The notes below the pieces were generated by a model. The model saw nothing but the letters and a program-made list of their open reading frames with translations. It was not told the DNA's origin and ran no database searches. Source: Auanema rhodensis (lineage: Eukaryota; Nematoda; Chromadorea; Rhabditida; Rhabditidae). Taken from it: a stretch of DNA of 64,000 nt. The DNA is taken from positions 22,583,638 to 22,647,637 of the forward strand of contig OZ059900.1 in NCBI GenBank assembly GCA_964057225.1, in the 5' to 3' direction. Positions 11,284 through 24,214 of this stretch are shown here, one piece after another (the stretch's first letter is position 1; every line of letters starts with the position of its first letter). The translations under genes and the position numbers were made by a program.

Positions 11284-13335
11284 TATGCTGGAAAACCAGT
11301 TTTTGGAAATTTCGCTGTAAACAAGGTTTTGACTTACGATTTCATGTGTTCAAACTCATGCAATGTCAATGAAACCTAGCTCAAAATTGTTCCTACAACG
11401 TCTAGTTCCACTTTCACGACAAAAAAACAGGGGTTAGAAAATTAAGGAAATTAGCATATTCTGAGGGCACGCCCCTTATGGCTAATATTGATTAAATCGA
11501 TTTTTGTTCATATGAGTCGTCAAATGAAACGAATTTCAGCGTGTTACATACTAAAATGAAGCATTTCACATGCTGAACACTAGAAAAATACAAAAACACA
11601 GTATTTCCCTTGAGAAATATTTTATTATGCTGGAAAACCAGTTTTTGGAAATTTCGCTGTAAACAAGGTTTTGACTTACGATTTCATGTGTTCAAACTCA
11701 TGCAATGTCAATGAAACCTAGCTCAAAATTGTTATTACAACGTCTAGTTTCACTTTCACGACAAAAAAACAGGGGTTAGAAAATTAAGGAAATTAGCATA
11801 TTCTGAGGGCACGCCTCTTATGGCTAATATTGATTAAATCGATTTTTGTTCATATGAGTCGTCAAATGCAACGAATTTCAGCGTGTTACATACTAAAATG
11901 AAACATTTTACATGCTGAACACTATAAAAATACAAAAACACAGTATTTCCCATGAGAAATATTTTATTATGCTGGAAAACCAGTTTTTGGAAATTTCGCT
12001 GTAAAGAAGGTTTTGACTTACGATTTCATGTGTTCAAACTCATGCAATGTCAATGAAACCTAGCTCAAAATTGCTCCTACAACGTCTAGTTCCACTTTCA
12101 CGACAACAAAACAGGGGTTAGAAAATTAAGGAAATTAGCATATTCTGAGGGCACGCCCCTTATGGCTAATATTGATTAAATCGATTTTTGTTCATATGAG
12201 TCGTCAAATGAAACGAATTTCAGCGTGTTACATACTAAAATGAAGCATTTCACATGCTGAACACTAGAAAAATACAAAAACACAGTATTTCCCATGAGAA
12301 ATATTTTATTATGCTGGAAAACCAGTTTTTTGGAAATTTCGCTGTAAACAAGGTTTTGACTTACAATTTCATGTGTTCAAACTCATGCAATGTCAATGAA
12401 ACCTAGCTCAAAATTGTTCGTACAACGTCTAGTTCCACTTTCACGACAAAAAAACAGGGGTTAGAAAATTAAGGAAATTAGCATATTCTGAGGGCACGCC
12501 CCTTATGGCTAATATTGATTAAATCGATTTTTGTTCATATGAGTCGTCAAATGCAACGAATTTCAGCGTGTTACATACTAAAATGAAGCATTTCACATGC
12601 TGAACACTAGAAAAATACAAAAACACAGTATTTCCCATGAGAAATATTTTATTATGCTGGAAAACCAGTTTTTGGAAATTTCGCTGTAAACAAGGTTTTG
12701 ACTTACGATTTCATGTGTTCAAACTCATGCAATGTCAATGAAACCTAGCTCAAAATTGTTATTACAACGTCTAGTTCCACTTTCACGACAAAAAAACAGG
12801 GGTTAGAAAATTAAGGAAATTAGCATATTCTGAGGGCACGCCTCTTATGGCTAATATTGATTAAATCGATTTTTGTTCATATGAGTCGTCAAATGCAACG
12901 AATTTCAGCGTGTTACATACTAAAATGAAGCATTTTACATGCTGAACACTATAAAAATACAAAAACACAGTATTTCCCATGAGAAATATTTTATTATGCT
13001 GGAAAACCAGTTTTTGGAAATTTCGCTGTAAACAAGGTTTTGACTTACGATTTCATGTGTTCAAACTCATGCAATGTCAATGAAACCTAGCTCAAAATTG
13101 TTCCTACAACGTCTAGTTCCACTTTCACGACAAAAAAACAGTGGTTAGAAAATTAGATAATTAGCATATTCTGAGGGCACGCCCCTTATGGCTAATATTG
13201 ATTAAATCGATTTTTGTTCATATGAGTCGTCAAATGCAACGAATTTCAGCGTGTTACATACTAAAATGAAGTATTTTACATGCTGAACACTAGAAAAATA
13301 CAAAAACACAGTATTTCCCATGAGAAATATTTTAT
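11284..13335 (+). repeat. Satellite A higher-order repeat fragment, 6 monomers
   Basis: Six monomers (2052 bp) repeat the order of 9232-11283: cccttgag, att with tttcac, cct/gaaacg, the extra-T acaattt monomer (12310), att/cctc, and the 341-bp cagtgg monomer (12995). The cccttgag T at 11610 lies exactly 2052 bp after the one at 9558. Some members have drifted: the third has gtaaagaagg and gctcct, the fourth has cgt, and the sixth has gaagtatttt. From 13336 to the inversion the monomers no longer follow the 12-mer order. Confidence 0.78.
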
Positions 13336-15319
13336 TATGCTGGAAAACCAGTTTTTGGAAATTTCGCTGTAAACAAGGTTTTGACTTACGATTTCATGTG
13401 TTCAAACTCATGCAATGTCAATGAAACCTAGCTCAAAATTGTTCCTACAACGTCTAGTTCCACTTTCACGACAAAAAAACAGGGGTTAGAAAATTAAGGA
13501 AATTAGCATATTCTGAGGGCACGCCTCTTATGGCTAATATTGATTAAATCGATTTTTGTTCATATGAGTCGTCAAATGCAACGAATTTCAGCGTGTTACA
13601 TACTAAAATGAAACATTTTACATGCTGAACACTATAAAAATACAAAAACACAGTATTTCCCATGAGAAATATTTTATTATGCTGGAAAACCAGTTTTTGG
13701 AAATTTCGCTGTAAACAAGGTTTTGACTTACGATTTCATGTGTTCAAACTCATGCAATGTCAATGAAACCTAGCTCAAAATTGTTCGTACAACGTCTAGT
13801 TCCACTTTCACGACAAAAAAACAGGGGTTAGAAAATTAAGGAAATTAGCATATTCTGAGGGCACGCCCCTTATGGCTAATATTGATTAAATCGATTTTTG
13901 TTCATATGAGTCGTCAAATGCAACGAATTTCAGCGTGTTACATACTAAAATGAAGCATTTTACATGCTGAACACTAGAAAAATACAAAAACACAGTATTT
14001 CTCATGAGAAATATTTTATTATGCTGGAAAACCAGTTTTTGGAAATTTCGCTGTAAACAAGGTTTTGACTTACGATTTCATGTGTTCAAACTCATGCAAT
14101 GTCAATAAAACCTAGCTCAAAATTGTTCGTAAACGTCTAGTTCCACTTTCACGACAAAAAAACAGGGGTTAGAAAATTAGATAATTAGCATATTCTGAGG
14201 GCACGCCCCTTATGGCTAATATTGATTAAATCGATTTTTGTTCATATGAGTCGTCAAATGCAACGAATTTCAGCGTGTTACATACTAAAATGAAGCATTT
14301 TACATGCTGAACACTATAAAAATACAAAAACACAGTATTTCCCATGAGAAATATTTTATTATGCTGGAAAACCAGTTTTTGGAAATTTCGCTGTAAACAA
14401 GGTTTTGACTTACGATTTCATGTGTTCAAACTCATGCAATGTCAATGAAACCAAGCTCAAAATTGCTCCTACAACGTCTAGTTCCACTTTCACGACAACA
14501 AAACAGGGGTTAGAAAATTAAGGAAATTAGCATATTCTGAGGGCACGCCCCTTATGGCTAATATTGATTAAATCGATTTTTGTTCATATGAGTCGTCAAA
14601 TGCAACGAATTTCAGCGTGTTACATACTAAAATGAAGCATTTCACATGCTGAACACTAGAAAAATACAAAAACACAGTATTTCCCATGAGAAATATTTTA
14701 TTATGCTGGAAAACCAGTTTTTGGAAATTTCGCTGTAAACAAGGTTTTGACTTACGATTTCATGTGTTCAAACTCATGCAATGTCAATAAAACCTAGCTC
14801 AAAATTGTTCGTACAACGTCTAGTTCCACTTTCACGACAAAAAAACAGGGGTTAGAAAATTAAGGAAATTAGCATATTCTGAGGGCACGCCCCTTATGGC
14901 TAATATTGATTAAATCGATTTTTGTTCATATGAGTCGTCAAATGCAACGAATTTCAGCGTGTTACATACTAAAATGAAGCATTTTACATGCTGAACACTA
15001 TAAAAATACAAAAACACAGTATTTCCCATGAGAAATATTTTATTATGCTGGAAAACCAGTTTTTGGAAATTTCGCTGTAAACAAGGTTTTGACTTACGAT
15101 TTCATGTGTTCAAACTCATGCAATGTCAATGAAACCTAGCTCAAAATTGTTCCTACAACGTCTAGTTCCACTTTCACGACAAAAAACAGGGGTTAGAAAA
15201 TTAAGGAAATTAGCATATTCTGAGGGCACGCCCCTTATGGCTAATATTGATTAAATCGATTTTTGTTCATATGAGTCGTCAAATGCAACGAATTTCAGCG
15301 TGTTACATACTAAAATGAA

Positions 15320-15321
15320 AT
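15320..15321. other. Inversion junction within satellite A
   Basis: Left of this point monomers read on the + strand and stop at monomer phase ~277 (catactaaaatgaaa). Right of it they read on the - strand, entering with tttccagcataat. No unrelated base lies between them. One reading is a direct join at phase ~11 of a minus-strand monomer. The other is a join with a GAAA microhomology plus a 15-bp deletion between the two TGGAAA copies. The variant order on the two sides is not a mirror image, which argues against a simple fold-back artefact. Confidence 0.93.
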
Positions 15322-15323
15322 TT

Positions 15324-18300
15324 CCAGCATAATAAAATATTTCTCATGGGAAATACTGTGTTTTTGTATTTTTCTAGTGTTCAGCATGTGAAATGCTTCA
15401 TTTTAGTATGTAACACGCTGAAATTCGTTGCATTTGACGACTCATATGAACAAAAATCGATTTAATCAATATTAGCCATAAGGGGCGTGCCCTCAGAATA
15501 TGCTAATTTCCTTAATTTTCTAACCCCTGTTTTGTTGTCGTGAAAGTGGAACTAGACGTTGTAGGAACAATTTTGAGCTAGGTTTCATTGACATTGCATG
15601 AGTTTGAACACATGAAATCGTAAGTCAAAACCTTGTTTACAGCGAAATTTCCAAAAACTGGTTTTCCAGCATAATAAAATATTTCTCATGGGAAATACTG
15701 TGTTTTTGTATTTTTATAGTGTTCAGCATGTAAAATGCTTCATTTTAGTATGTAACACGCTGAAATTCGTTGCATTTGACGACTCATATGAACAAAAATC
15801 GATTTAATCAATATTAGCCATAAGGGGCGTGCCCTCAGAATATGCTAATTTCCTTAATTTTCTAACCCCTGTTTTTTTGTCGTGAAAGTGGAACTAGACG
15901 TTGTACGAACAATTTTGAGCTAGGTTTCATTGACATTGCATGAGTTTGAACACATGAAATCGTAAGTCAAAACCTTGTTTACAGCGAAATTTCCAAAAAC
16001 TGGTTTTCCAGCATAATAAAATATTTCTCATGGGAAATACTGTGTTTTTGTATTTTTATAGTGTTCAGCATGTAAAATGTTTCATTTTAGTATGTAACAC
16101 GCTGAAATTCGTTGCATTTGACGACTCATATGAACAAAAATCGATTTAATCAATATTAGCCATAAAGGGCGTGCCCTCAGAATATGCTAATTTCCTTAAT
16201 TTTCTAACCCCTCTTTTTTTGTCGTGAAAGTGGAACTAGACGTTGTAGGAACAATTTTGAGCTAGGTTTCATTGACATTGCATGAGTTTGAACACATGAA
16301 ATCGTAAGTCAAAACCTTGTTTACAGCGAAATTTCCAAAAACTCGTTTTCCAGCATAATAAAATATTTCTCATGGGAAATACTGTGTTTTTGTATTTTTT
16401 TAGTGTTCAGCATGTAAAATGCTTCATTTTAGTATGTAACACGCTGAAATTAATTGCATTTGACGACTCATATGAACAAAAATCGATTTAATCAATATTA
16501 GCCATAAGGGGCGTGCCCTCAGAATATGCTAATTTCCTTAATTTTCTAACCCCTGTTGTTTTGTCGTGAAAGTGGAACTAGACGTTGTACGAACAATTTT
16601 GAGCTAGGTTTCATTGACATTGCAGGAGTTTGAACACATGAAATCGTAAGTCAAAACCTTGTTTACAGCGAAATTTCCAAAAACTGGTTTTCCAGCATAA
16701 TAAAATATTTCTCATGGGAAATACTGTGTTTTTGTATTTTTCTAGTGTTCAGCATGTGAAATGCTTCATTTTAGTATGTAACACGCTGAAATTCGTTGCA
16801 TTTGACGACTCATATGAACAAAAATCGATTTAATCAATATTAGCCATAAGGGGCGTGCCCTCAGAATATGCTAATTTCCTTAATTTTCTAACCCCTGTTT
16901 TGTTGTCGTGAAAGTGGAACTAGACGTTGTAGGAACAATTTTGAGCTAGGTTTCATTGACATTGCATGAGTTTGAACACATGAAATCGTAAGTCAAAACC
17001 TTGTTTACAGCGAAATTTCCAAAAACTGGTTTTCCAGCATAATAAAATATTTCTCATGGGAAATACTGTGTTTTTGTATTTTTATAGTGTTCAGCATGTA
17101 AAATGCTTCATTTTAGTATGTAACACGCTGAAATTTGTTGCATTTGACGACTCATATGAACAAAAATCGATTTAATCAATATTAGCCATAAGAGGCGTGC
17201 CCTCAGAATATGCTAATTTCCTTAATTTTCTAACCCCTGTTTTTTTGTCGTGAAAGTGGAACTAGACGTTGTAGGAACAATTTTGAGCTAGGTTTCATTG
17301 ACATTGCATGAGTTTGAACACATGAAATCGTAAGTCAAAACCTTGTTTACAGCGAAATTTCCAAAAACTGGTTTTCCAGCATAATAAAATATTTCTCATG
17401 GGAAATACTGTGTTTTTGTATTTTTCTAGTGTTCAGCATGTGAAATGCTTCATTTTAGTATGTAACACGCTGAAATTCGTTGCATTTGACGACTCATATG
17501 AACAAAAATCGATTTAATCAATATTAGCCATAAGGGGCGTGCCCTCAGAATATGCTAATTTCCTTAATTTTCTAACCCCTGTTTTGTTGTCGTGAAAGTG
17601 GAACTAGACGTTGTAGGAACAATTTTGAGCTAGGTTTCATTGACATTGCATGAGTTTGAACACATGAAATCGTAAGTCAAAACCTTGTTTACAGCGAAAT
17701 TTCCAAAAACTGGTTTTCCAGCATAATAAAATATTTCTCATGGGAAATACTGTGTTTTTGTATTTTTCTAGTGTTCAGCATGTAAAATGCTTCATTTTAG
17801 TATGTAACACGCTGAAATTCGTTGCATTTGACGACTCATATGAACAAAAATCGATTTAATCAATATTAGCCATAAGGGGCGTGCCCTCAGAATATGCTAA
17901 TTTCCTTAATTTTCTAACCCCTGTTTTTTGTCGTGAAAGTGGAACTAGACGTTGTAGGAACAATTTTGAGCTAGGTTTCATTGACATTGCATGAGTTTGA
18001 ACACATGAAATCGTAAGTCAAAACCTTGTTTACAGCGAAATTTCCAAAAACTCGTTTTCCAGCATAATAAAATATTTCTCATGGGAAATACTGTGTTTTT
18101 GTATTTTTTTAGTGTTCAGCATGTAAAATGCTTCATTTTAGTATGTAACACGCTGAAATTAATTGCATTTGACGACTCATATGAACAAAAATCGATTTAA
18201 TCAATATTAGCCATAAGGGGCGTGCCCTCAGAATATGCTAATTTCCTTAATTTTCTAACCCCTGTTTTTTTGTCGTGAAAGTGGAACTAGACGTTGTACG

Positions 18301-18742
18301 AACAATTTTGAGCTAGGTTTCATTGACATTGCATGAGTTTGAACACATGAAATCGTAAGTCAAAACCTTGTTTACAGCGAACTTTCCAAAAACTGGTTTT
18401 CCAGTATAATAAAATATTTCTCATGGGAAATACTGTGTTTTTGTATTTTTCTAGTGTTCAGCATGTGAAATGCTTCATTTTAGTATGTAACACGCTGAAA
18501 TTCGTTGCATTTGACGACTCATATGAACAAAAATCGATTTAATCAATATTAGCCATAAGGGGCGTGCCCTCAGAATATGCTAATTTCCTTAATTTTCTAA
18601 CCCCTGTTTTGTTGTCGTGAAAGTGGAACTAGACGTTGTAGGAACAATTTTGAGCTAGGTTTCATTGACATTGCATGAGTTTGAACACATGAAATCGTAA
18701 GTCAAAACCTTGTTTACAGCGAAATTTGCAAAAACTGGTTTT
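15324..18742 (-). repeat. Junction-proximal inverted monomers with forward-array variants
   Basis: These ten monomers carry variants that are common left of the inversion and rare or absent further right: gtgaaatgc (15391, 16757, 17441, 18466), ttttgttgtcg (caac form), ttttata (ctata form) and aagaggcg (cctc form). A 5-monomer echo is present: the actcgttttcc, aattaattg pair recurs 1709 bp apart (monomers 16350 and 18059). The zone looks like the part of the inverted arm least changed since the inversion. Confidence 0.65.
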
Positions 18743-19084
18743 CCAGCATAATAAAATATTTCTCATGGGAAATACTGTGTTTTTGTATTTTTCTAGTGTT
18801 CAGCATGTAAAATGCTTCATTTTAGTATGTAACACGCTGAAATTCGTTGCATTTGACGACTCATATGAACAAAAATCGATTTAATCAATATTAGCCATAA
18901 GGGGCGTGCCCTCAGAATATGCTAATTTCCTTAATTTTCTAACCCCTGTTTTTTTGTCGTGAAAGTGGAACTAGACGTTGTATTAACAATTTTGAGCTAG
19001 GTTTCATTGACATTGCATGAGTTTGAACACATGAAATCGTAAGTCAAAACCTTGTTTACAGCGAAATTTCCAAAAACTGGTTTT

Positions 19085-20794
19085 CCAGCATAATAAAATA
19101 TTTCTCATGGGAAATACTGTGTTTTTGTATTTTTCTAGTGTTCAGCATGTAAAATGCTTCATTTTAGTATGTAACACGCTGAAATTCGTTGCATTTGACG
19201 ACTCATATGAACAAAAATCGATTTAATCAATATTAGCCATAAAGGGCGTGCCCTCAGAATATGCTAATTTCCTTAATTTTCTAACCCCTGTTTTTTTGTC
19301 GTGAAAGTGGAACTAGACGTTGTACGAACAATTTTGAGCTAGGTTTCATTGACATTGCATGAGTTTGAACACATGAAATCGTAAGTCAAAACCTTGTTTA
19401 CAGCGAAATTTCCAAAAACTGGTTTTCCAGCATAATAAAATATTTCTCATGGGAAATACTGTGTTTTTGTATTTTTCTAGTGTTCAGCATGTAAAATGCT
19501 TCATTTTAGTATGTAACACGCTGAAATTCGTTGCATTTGACTACTCATATGAACAAAAATCGATTTAATCAATATTAGCCATAAGGGGCGTGCCCTCAGA
19601 ATATGCTAATTTCCTTAATTTTCTAACCCCTATTTTTTTGTCGTGAAAGTGGAACTAGACGTTGTAGGAACAATTTTGAGCTAGGTTTCATTGACATTGC
19701 ATGAGTTTGAACACATGAAATCGTAAGTCAAAACCTTGTTTACAGCGAAATTTCCAAAAACTGGTTTTCCAGCATAATAAAATATTTCTCATGGGAAATA
19801 CTGTGTTTTTGTATTTTTCTAGTGTTCAGCATGTAAAATGCTTCATTTTAGTATGTAACACGCTGAAATTCGTTGCATTTGACGACTCATATGAACAAAA
19901 ATCGATTTAATCAATATTAGCCATAAAGGGCGTGCCCTCAGAATATGCTAATTTCCTTAATTTTCTAAGCCCTGTTTTTTTGTCGTGAAAGTGGAACTAG
20001 ACGTTGTATTAACAATTTTGAGCTAGGTTTCATTGACATTGCATGAGTTTGAACACATGAAATCGTAAGTCAAAACCTTGTTTACAGCGAAATTTCCAAA
20101 AACTGGTTTTCCAGCATAATAAAATATTTCTCATGAGAAATACTGTGTTTTTGTATTTTTCTAGTGTTCAGCATGTAAAATGCTTCATTTCAGTATGTAA
20201 CACGCTGAAATTCGTTGCATTTGACGACTCATATGAACAAAAATCGATTTAATCAATATTAGCCATAAAGGGCGTGCCCTCAGAATATGCTAATTTCCTT
20301 AATTTTCTAACCCCTGTTTTTTTGTCGTGAAAGTGGAACTAGACGTTGTACGAACAATTTTGAGCTAGGTTTCATTGACATTGCATGAGTTTGAACACAT
20401 GAAATCGTAAGTCAAAACCTTGTTTACAGCGAAATTTCCAAAAACTGGTTTTCCAGCATAATAAAATATTTCTCATGGGAAATACTGTGTTTTTGTATTT
20501 TTCTAGTGTTCAGCATGTAAAATGCTTCATTTTAGTATGTAACACGCTGAAATTCGTTGCATTTGACTACTCATATGAACAAAAATCGATTTAATCAATA
20601 TTAGCCATAAGGGGCGTGCCCTCAGAATATGCTAATTTCCTTAATTTTCTAACCCCTATTTTTTTGTCGTGAAAGTGGAACTAGACGTTGTAGGAACAAT
20701 TTTGAGCTAGGTTTCATTGACATTGCATGAGTTTGAACACATGAAATCGTAAGTCAAATCCTTGTTTACAGCGAAATTTCCAAAAACTGGTTTT
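19085..20794 (-). repeat. 5-monomer higher-order repeat, copy 1 (1710 bp)
   Basis: Monomer order: gtacg/aaagg; gactactc with cccctattt; ctaagccc with gtattaac; catgagaaat with catttcag; gactactc with gtcaaatcc. The same order follows immediately at 20795-22504. The catgagaaat and gtcaaatcc variants recur exactly 1710 bp apart (20131 and 21841; 20751 and 22461). Confidence 0.88.
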
Positions 20795-22504
20795 CCAGCA
20801 TAATAAAATATTTCTCATGGGAAATACTGTGTTTTTGTATTTTTCTAGTGTTCAGCATGTAAAATGCTTCATTTTAGTATGTAACACGCTGAAATTCGTT
20901 GCATTTGACGACTCATATGAACAAAAATCGATTTAATCAATATTAGCCATAAAGGGCGTGCCCTCAGAATATGCTAATTTCCTTAATTTTCTAACCCCTG
21001 TTTTTTTGTCGTGAAAGTGGAACTAGACGTTGTACGAACAATTTTGAGCTAGGTTTCATTGACATTGCATGAGTTTGAACACATGAAATCGTAAGTCAAA
21101 ACCTTGTTTACAGCGAAATTTCCAAAAACTGGTTTTCCAGCATAATAAAATATTTCTCATGGGAAATACTGTGTTTTTGTATTTTTCTAGTGTTCAGCAT
21201 GTAAAATGCTTCATTTTAGTATGTAACACGCTGAAATTCGTTGCATTTGACTACTCATATGAACAAAAATCGATTTAATCAATATTAGCCATAAGGGGCG
21301 TGCCCTCAGAATATGCTAATTTCCTTAATTTTCTAACCCCTATTTTTTTGTCGTGAAAGTGGAACTAGACGTTGTAGGAACAATTTTGAGCTAGGTTTCA
21401 TTGACATTGCATGAGTTTGAACACATGAAATCGTAAGTCAAAACCTTGTTTACAGCGAAATTTCCAAAAACTGGTTTTCCAGCATAATAAAATATTTCTC
21501 ATGGGAAATACTGTGTTTTTGTATTTTTCTAGTGTTCAGCATGTAAAATGCTTCATTTTAGTATGTAACACGCTGAAATTCGTTGCATTTGACGACTCAT
21601 ATGAACAAAAATCGATTTAATCAATATTAGCCATAAAGGGCGTGCCCTCAGAATATGCTAATTTCCTTAATTTTCTAAGCCCTGTTTTTTTGTCGTGAAA
21701 GTGGAACTAGACGTTGTATTAACAATTTTGAGCTAGGTTTCATTGACATTGCATGAGTTTGAACACATGAAATCGTAAGTCAAAACCTTGTTTACAGCGA
21801 AATTTCCAAAAACTGGTTTTCCAGCATAATAAAATATTTCTCATGAGAAATACTGTGTTTTTGTATTTTTCTAGTGTTCAGCATGTAAAATGCTTCATTT
21901 CAGTATGTAACACGCTGAAATTCGTTGCATTTGACGACTCATATGAACAAAAATCGATTTAATCAATATTAGCCATAAAGGGCGTGCCCTCAGAATATGC
22001 TAATTTCCTTAATTTTCTAACCCCTGTTTTTTTGTCGTGAAAGTGGAACTAGACGTTGTACGAACAATTTTGAGCTAGGTTTCATTGACATTGCATGAGT
22101 TTGAACACATGAAATCGTAAGTCAAAACCTTGTTTACAGCGAAATTTCCAAAAACTGGTTTTCCAGCATAATAAAATATTTCTCATGGGAAATACTGTGT
22201 TTTTGTATTTTTCTAGTGTTCAGCATGTAAAATGCTTCATTTTAGTATGTAACACGCTGAAATTCGTTGCATTTGACTACTCATATGAACAAAAATCGAT
22301 TTAATCAATATTAGCCATAAGGGGCGTGCCCTCAGAATATGCTAATTTCCTTAATTTTCTAACCCCTATTTTTTTGTCGTGAAAGTGGAACTAGACGTTG
22401 TAGGAACAATTTTGAGCTAGGTTTCATTGACATTGCATGAGTTTGAACACATGAAATCGTAAGTCAAATCCTTGTTTACAGCGAAATTTCCAAAAACTGG
22501 TTTT
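20795..22504 (-). repeat. 5-monomer higher-order repeat, copy 2 (1710 bp)
   Basis: Tandem copy of 19085-20794, matching at all diagnostic sites checked except that the second monomer of each unit need not be distinguished from its neighbours. Its last monomer (gactactc, gtcaaatcc) is itself repeated once more at 22505-22846, a single-monomer duplication. Confidence 0.85.
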
Positions 22505-24214
22505 CCAGCATAATAAAATATTTCTCATGGGAAATACTGTGTTTTTGTATTTTTCTAGTGTTCAGCATGTAAAATGCTTCATTTTAGTATGTAACACGCT
22601 GAAATTCGTTGCATTTGACTACTCATATGAACAAAAATCGATTTAATCAATATTAGCCATAAGGGGCGTGCCCTCAGAATATGCTAATTTCCTTAATTTT
22701 CTAACCCCTATTTTTTTGTCGTGAAAGTGGAACTAGACGTTGTAGGAACAATTTTGAGCTAGGTTTCATTGACATTGCATGAGTTTGAACACATGAAATC
22801 GTAAGTCAAATCCTTGTTTACAGCGAAATTTCCAAAAACTGGTTTTCCAGCATAATAAAATATTTCTCATGGGAAATACTGTGTTTTTGTATTTTTCTAG
22901 TGTTCAGCATGTAAAATGCTTCATTTTAGTATGTAACACGCTGAAATTCGTTGCATTTGACGACTCATATGAACAAAAATCGATTTAATCAATATTAGCC
23001 ATAAAGGGCGTGCCCTCAGAATATGCTAATTTCCTTAATTTTCTAACCCCGGTTTTTTTGTCGTGAAAGTGGAACTAGACGTTGTAGGAACAATTTTGAG
23101 CTAGGTTTCATTGACATTGCATGAGTTTGAACACATGAAATCGTAAGTCAAAACCTTGTTTACAGCGAAATTTCCAAAAACTGGTTTTCCAGCATAATAA
23201 AATATTTCTCATGTGAAATACTGTGTTTTTGTATTTTTCTAGTGTTCAGCATGTAAAATGCTTCATTTTAGTATGTAACACGCTGAAATTCGTTGCATTT
23301 GACGACTCATATGAACAAAAATCGATTTAATCAATATTAGCCATAAGGGGCGTGCCCTCAGAATATGCTAATTTCCTTAATTTTCTAACCCCTGTTTTTT
23401 TGTCGTGAAAGTGGAACTAGACGTTGTACGAACAATTTTGAGCTAGGTTTCATTGACATTGCATGAGTTTGAACACATGAAATCGTAAGTCAAAACCTTG
23501 TTTACAGCGAAATTTCCAAAAACTGGTTTTCCAGCATAATAAAATATTTCTCATGGGAAATACTGTGTTTTTGTATTTTTCTAGTGTTCAGCATGTAAAA
23601 TGCTTTATTTTAGTATGTAACACGCTGAAATTCGTTGCATTTGACGACTCATATGAACAAAAATCGATTTAATCAATATTAGCCATAAAGGGCGTGCCCT
23701 CAGAATATGCTAATTTCCTTAATTTTCTAACCCCTGTTTTTTTGTCGTGAAAGTGGAACTAGACGTTGTACGAACAATTTTGAGCTGGGTTTCATTGACA
23801 TTGCATGAGTTTGAACACATGAAATCGTAAGTCAAAACCTTGTTTACAGCGAAATTTCCAAAAACTGGTTTTCCAGCATAATAAAATATTTCTCATGGGA
23901 AATACTGTGTTTTTGTATTTTTCTAGTGTTCAGCATGTAAAATGCTTCATTTTAGTATGTAACACGCTGAAATTCGTTGCATTTGACGACTCATATGAAC
24001 AAAAATCGATTTAATCAATATTAGCCATAAGGGGCGTGCCCTCAGAATATGCGAATTTCCTTAATTTTCTAACCCCTGTTTTTTTGTCGTGAAAGTGGAA
24101 CTAGACGTTGTACGAACAATTTTTAGCTAGGTTTCATTGACATTGCATGAGTTTGAACACATGAAATCGTAAGTCAAAACCTTGTTTACAGCGAAATTTC
24201 CAAAAACTGGTTTT

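Larger units (their letters stand above)
1..15320 (+). repeat. Satellite A tandem array, forward orientation (44 full 342-bp monomers)
   Basis: Head-to-tail tandem array. Taking tatgctggaaaaccag as the monomer start, copies begin at 1, 343, 685, 1027, 1369, 1711, 2053, 2395, 2737, 3078 and so on to 15044; the last copy is cut at 15320 after 277 bp. Most monomers are 342 bp. Those starting at 2737, 3762, 6840, 7865, 10943 and 12995 are 341 bp (ttagataattag in place of ttaaggaaattag). Those at 6155, 10258 and 12310 are 343 bp (one extra T), and 14020 is 340 bp. Monomers differ at a few diagnostic sites: cct/att/cgt after aaattgtt, caaaa/caac, cccc/cctc/ccttt in the GC-rich core, gaaacg/gcaacg, and ctagaa/ctataa. 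There is no gene: 342 is a multiple of three, so any open frame would run on through the array, yet none does. The family is not recognised; a heterochromatic satellite is the natural reading. Confidence 0.97.

Noticed and set aside
15300-15340. A transposon or terminal inverted repeat at the orientation switch
   Set aside because: All bases on both sides belong to satellite A; there is no target-site duplication, transposase remnant or unrelated insert.
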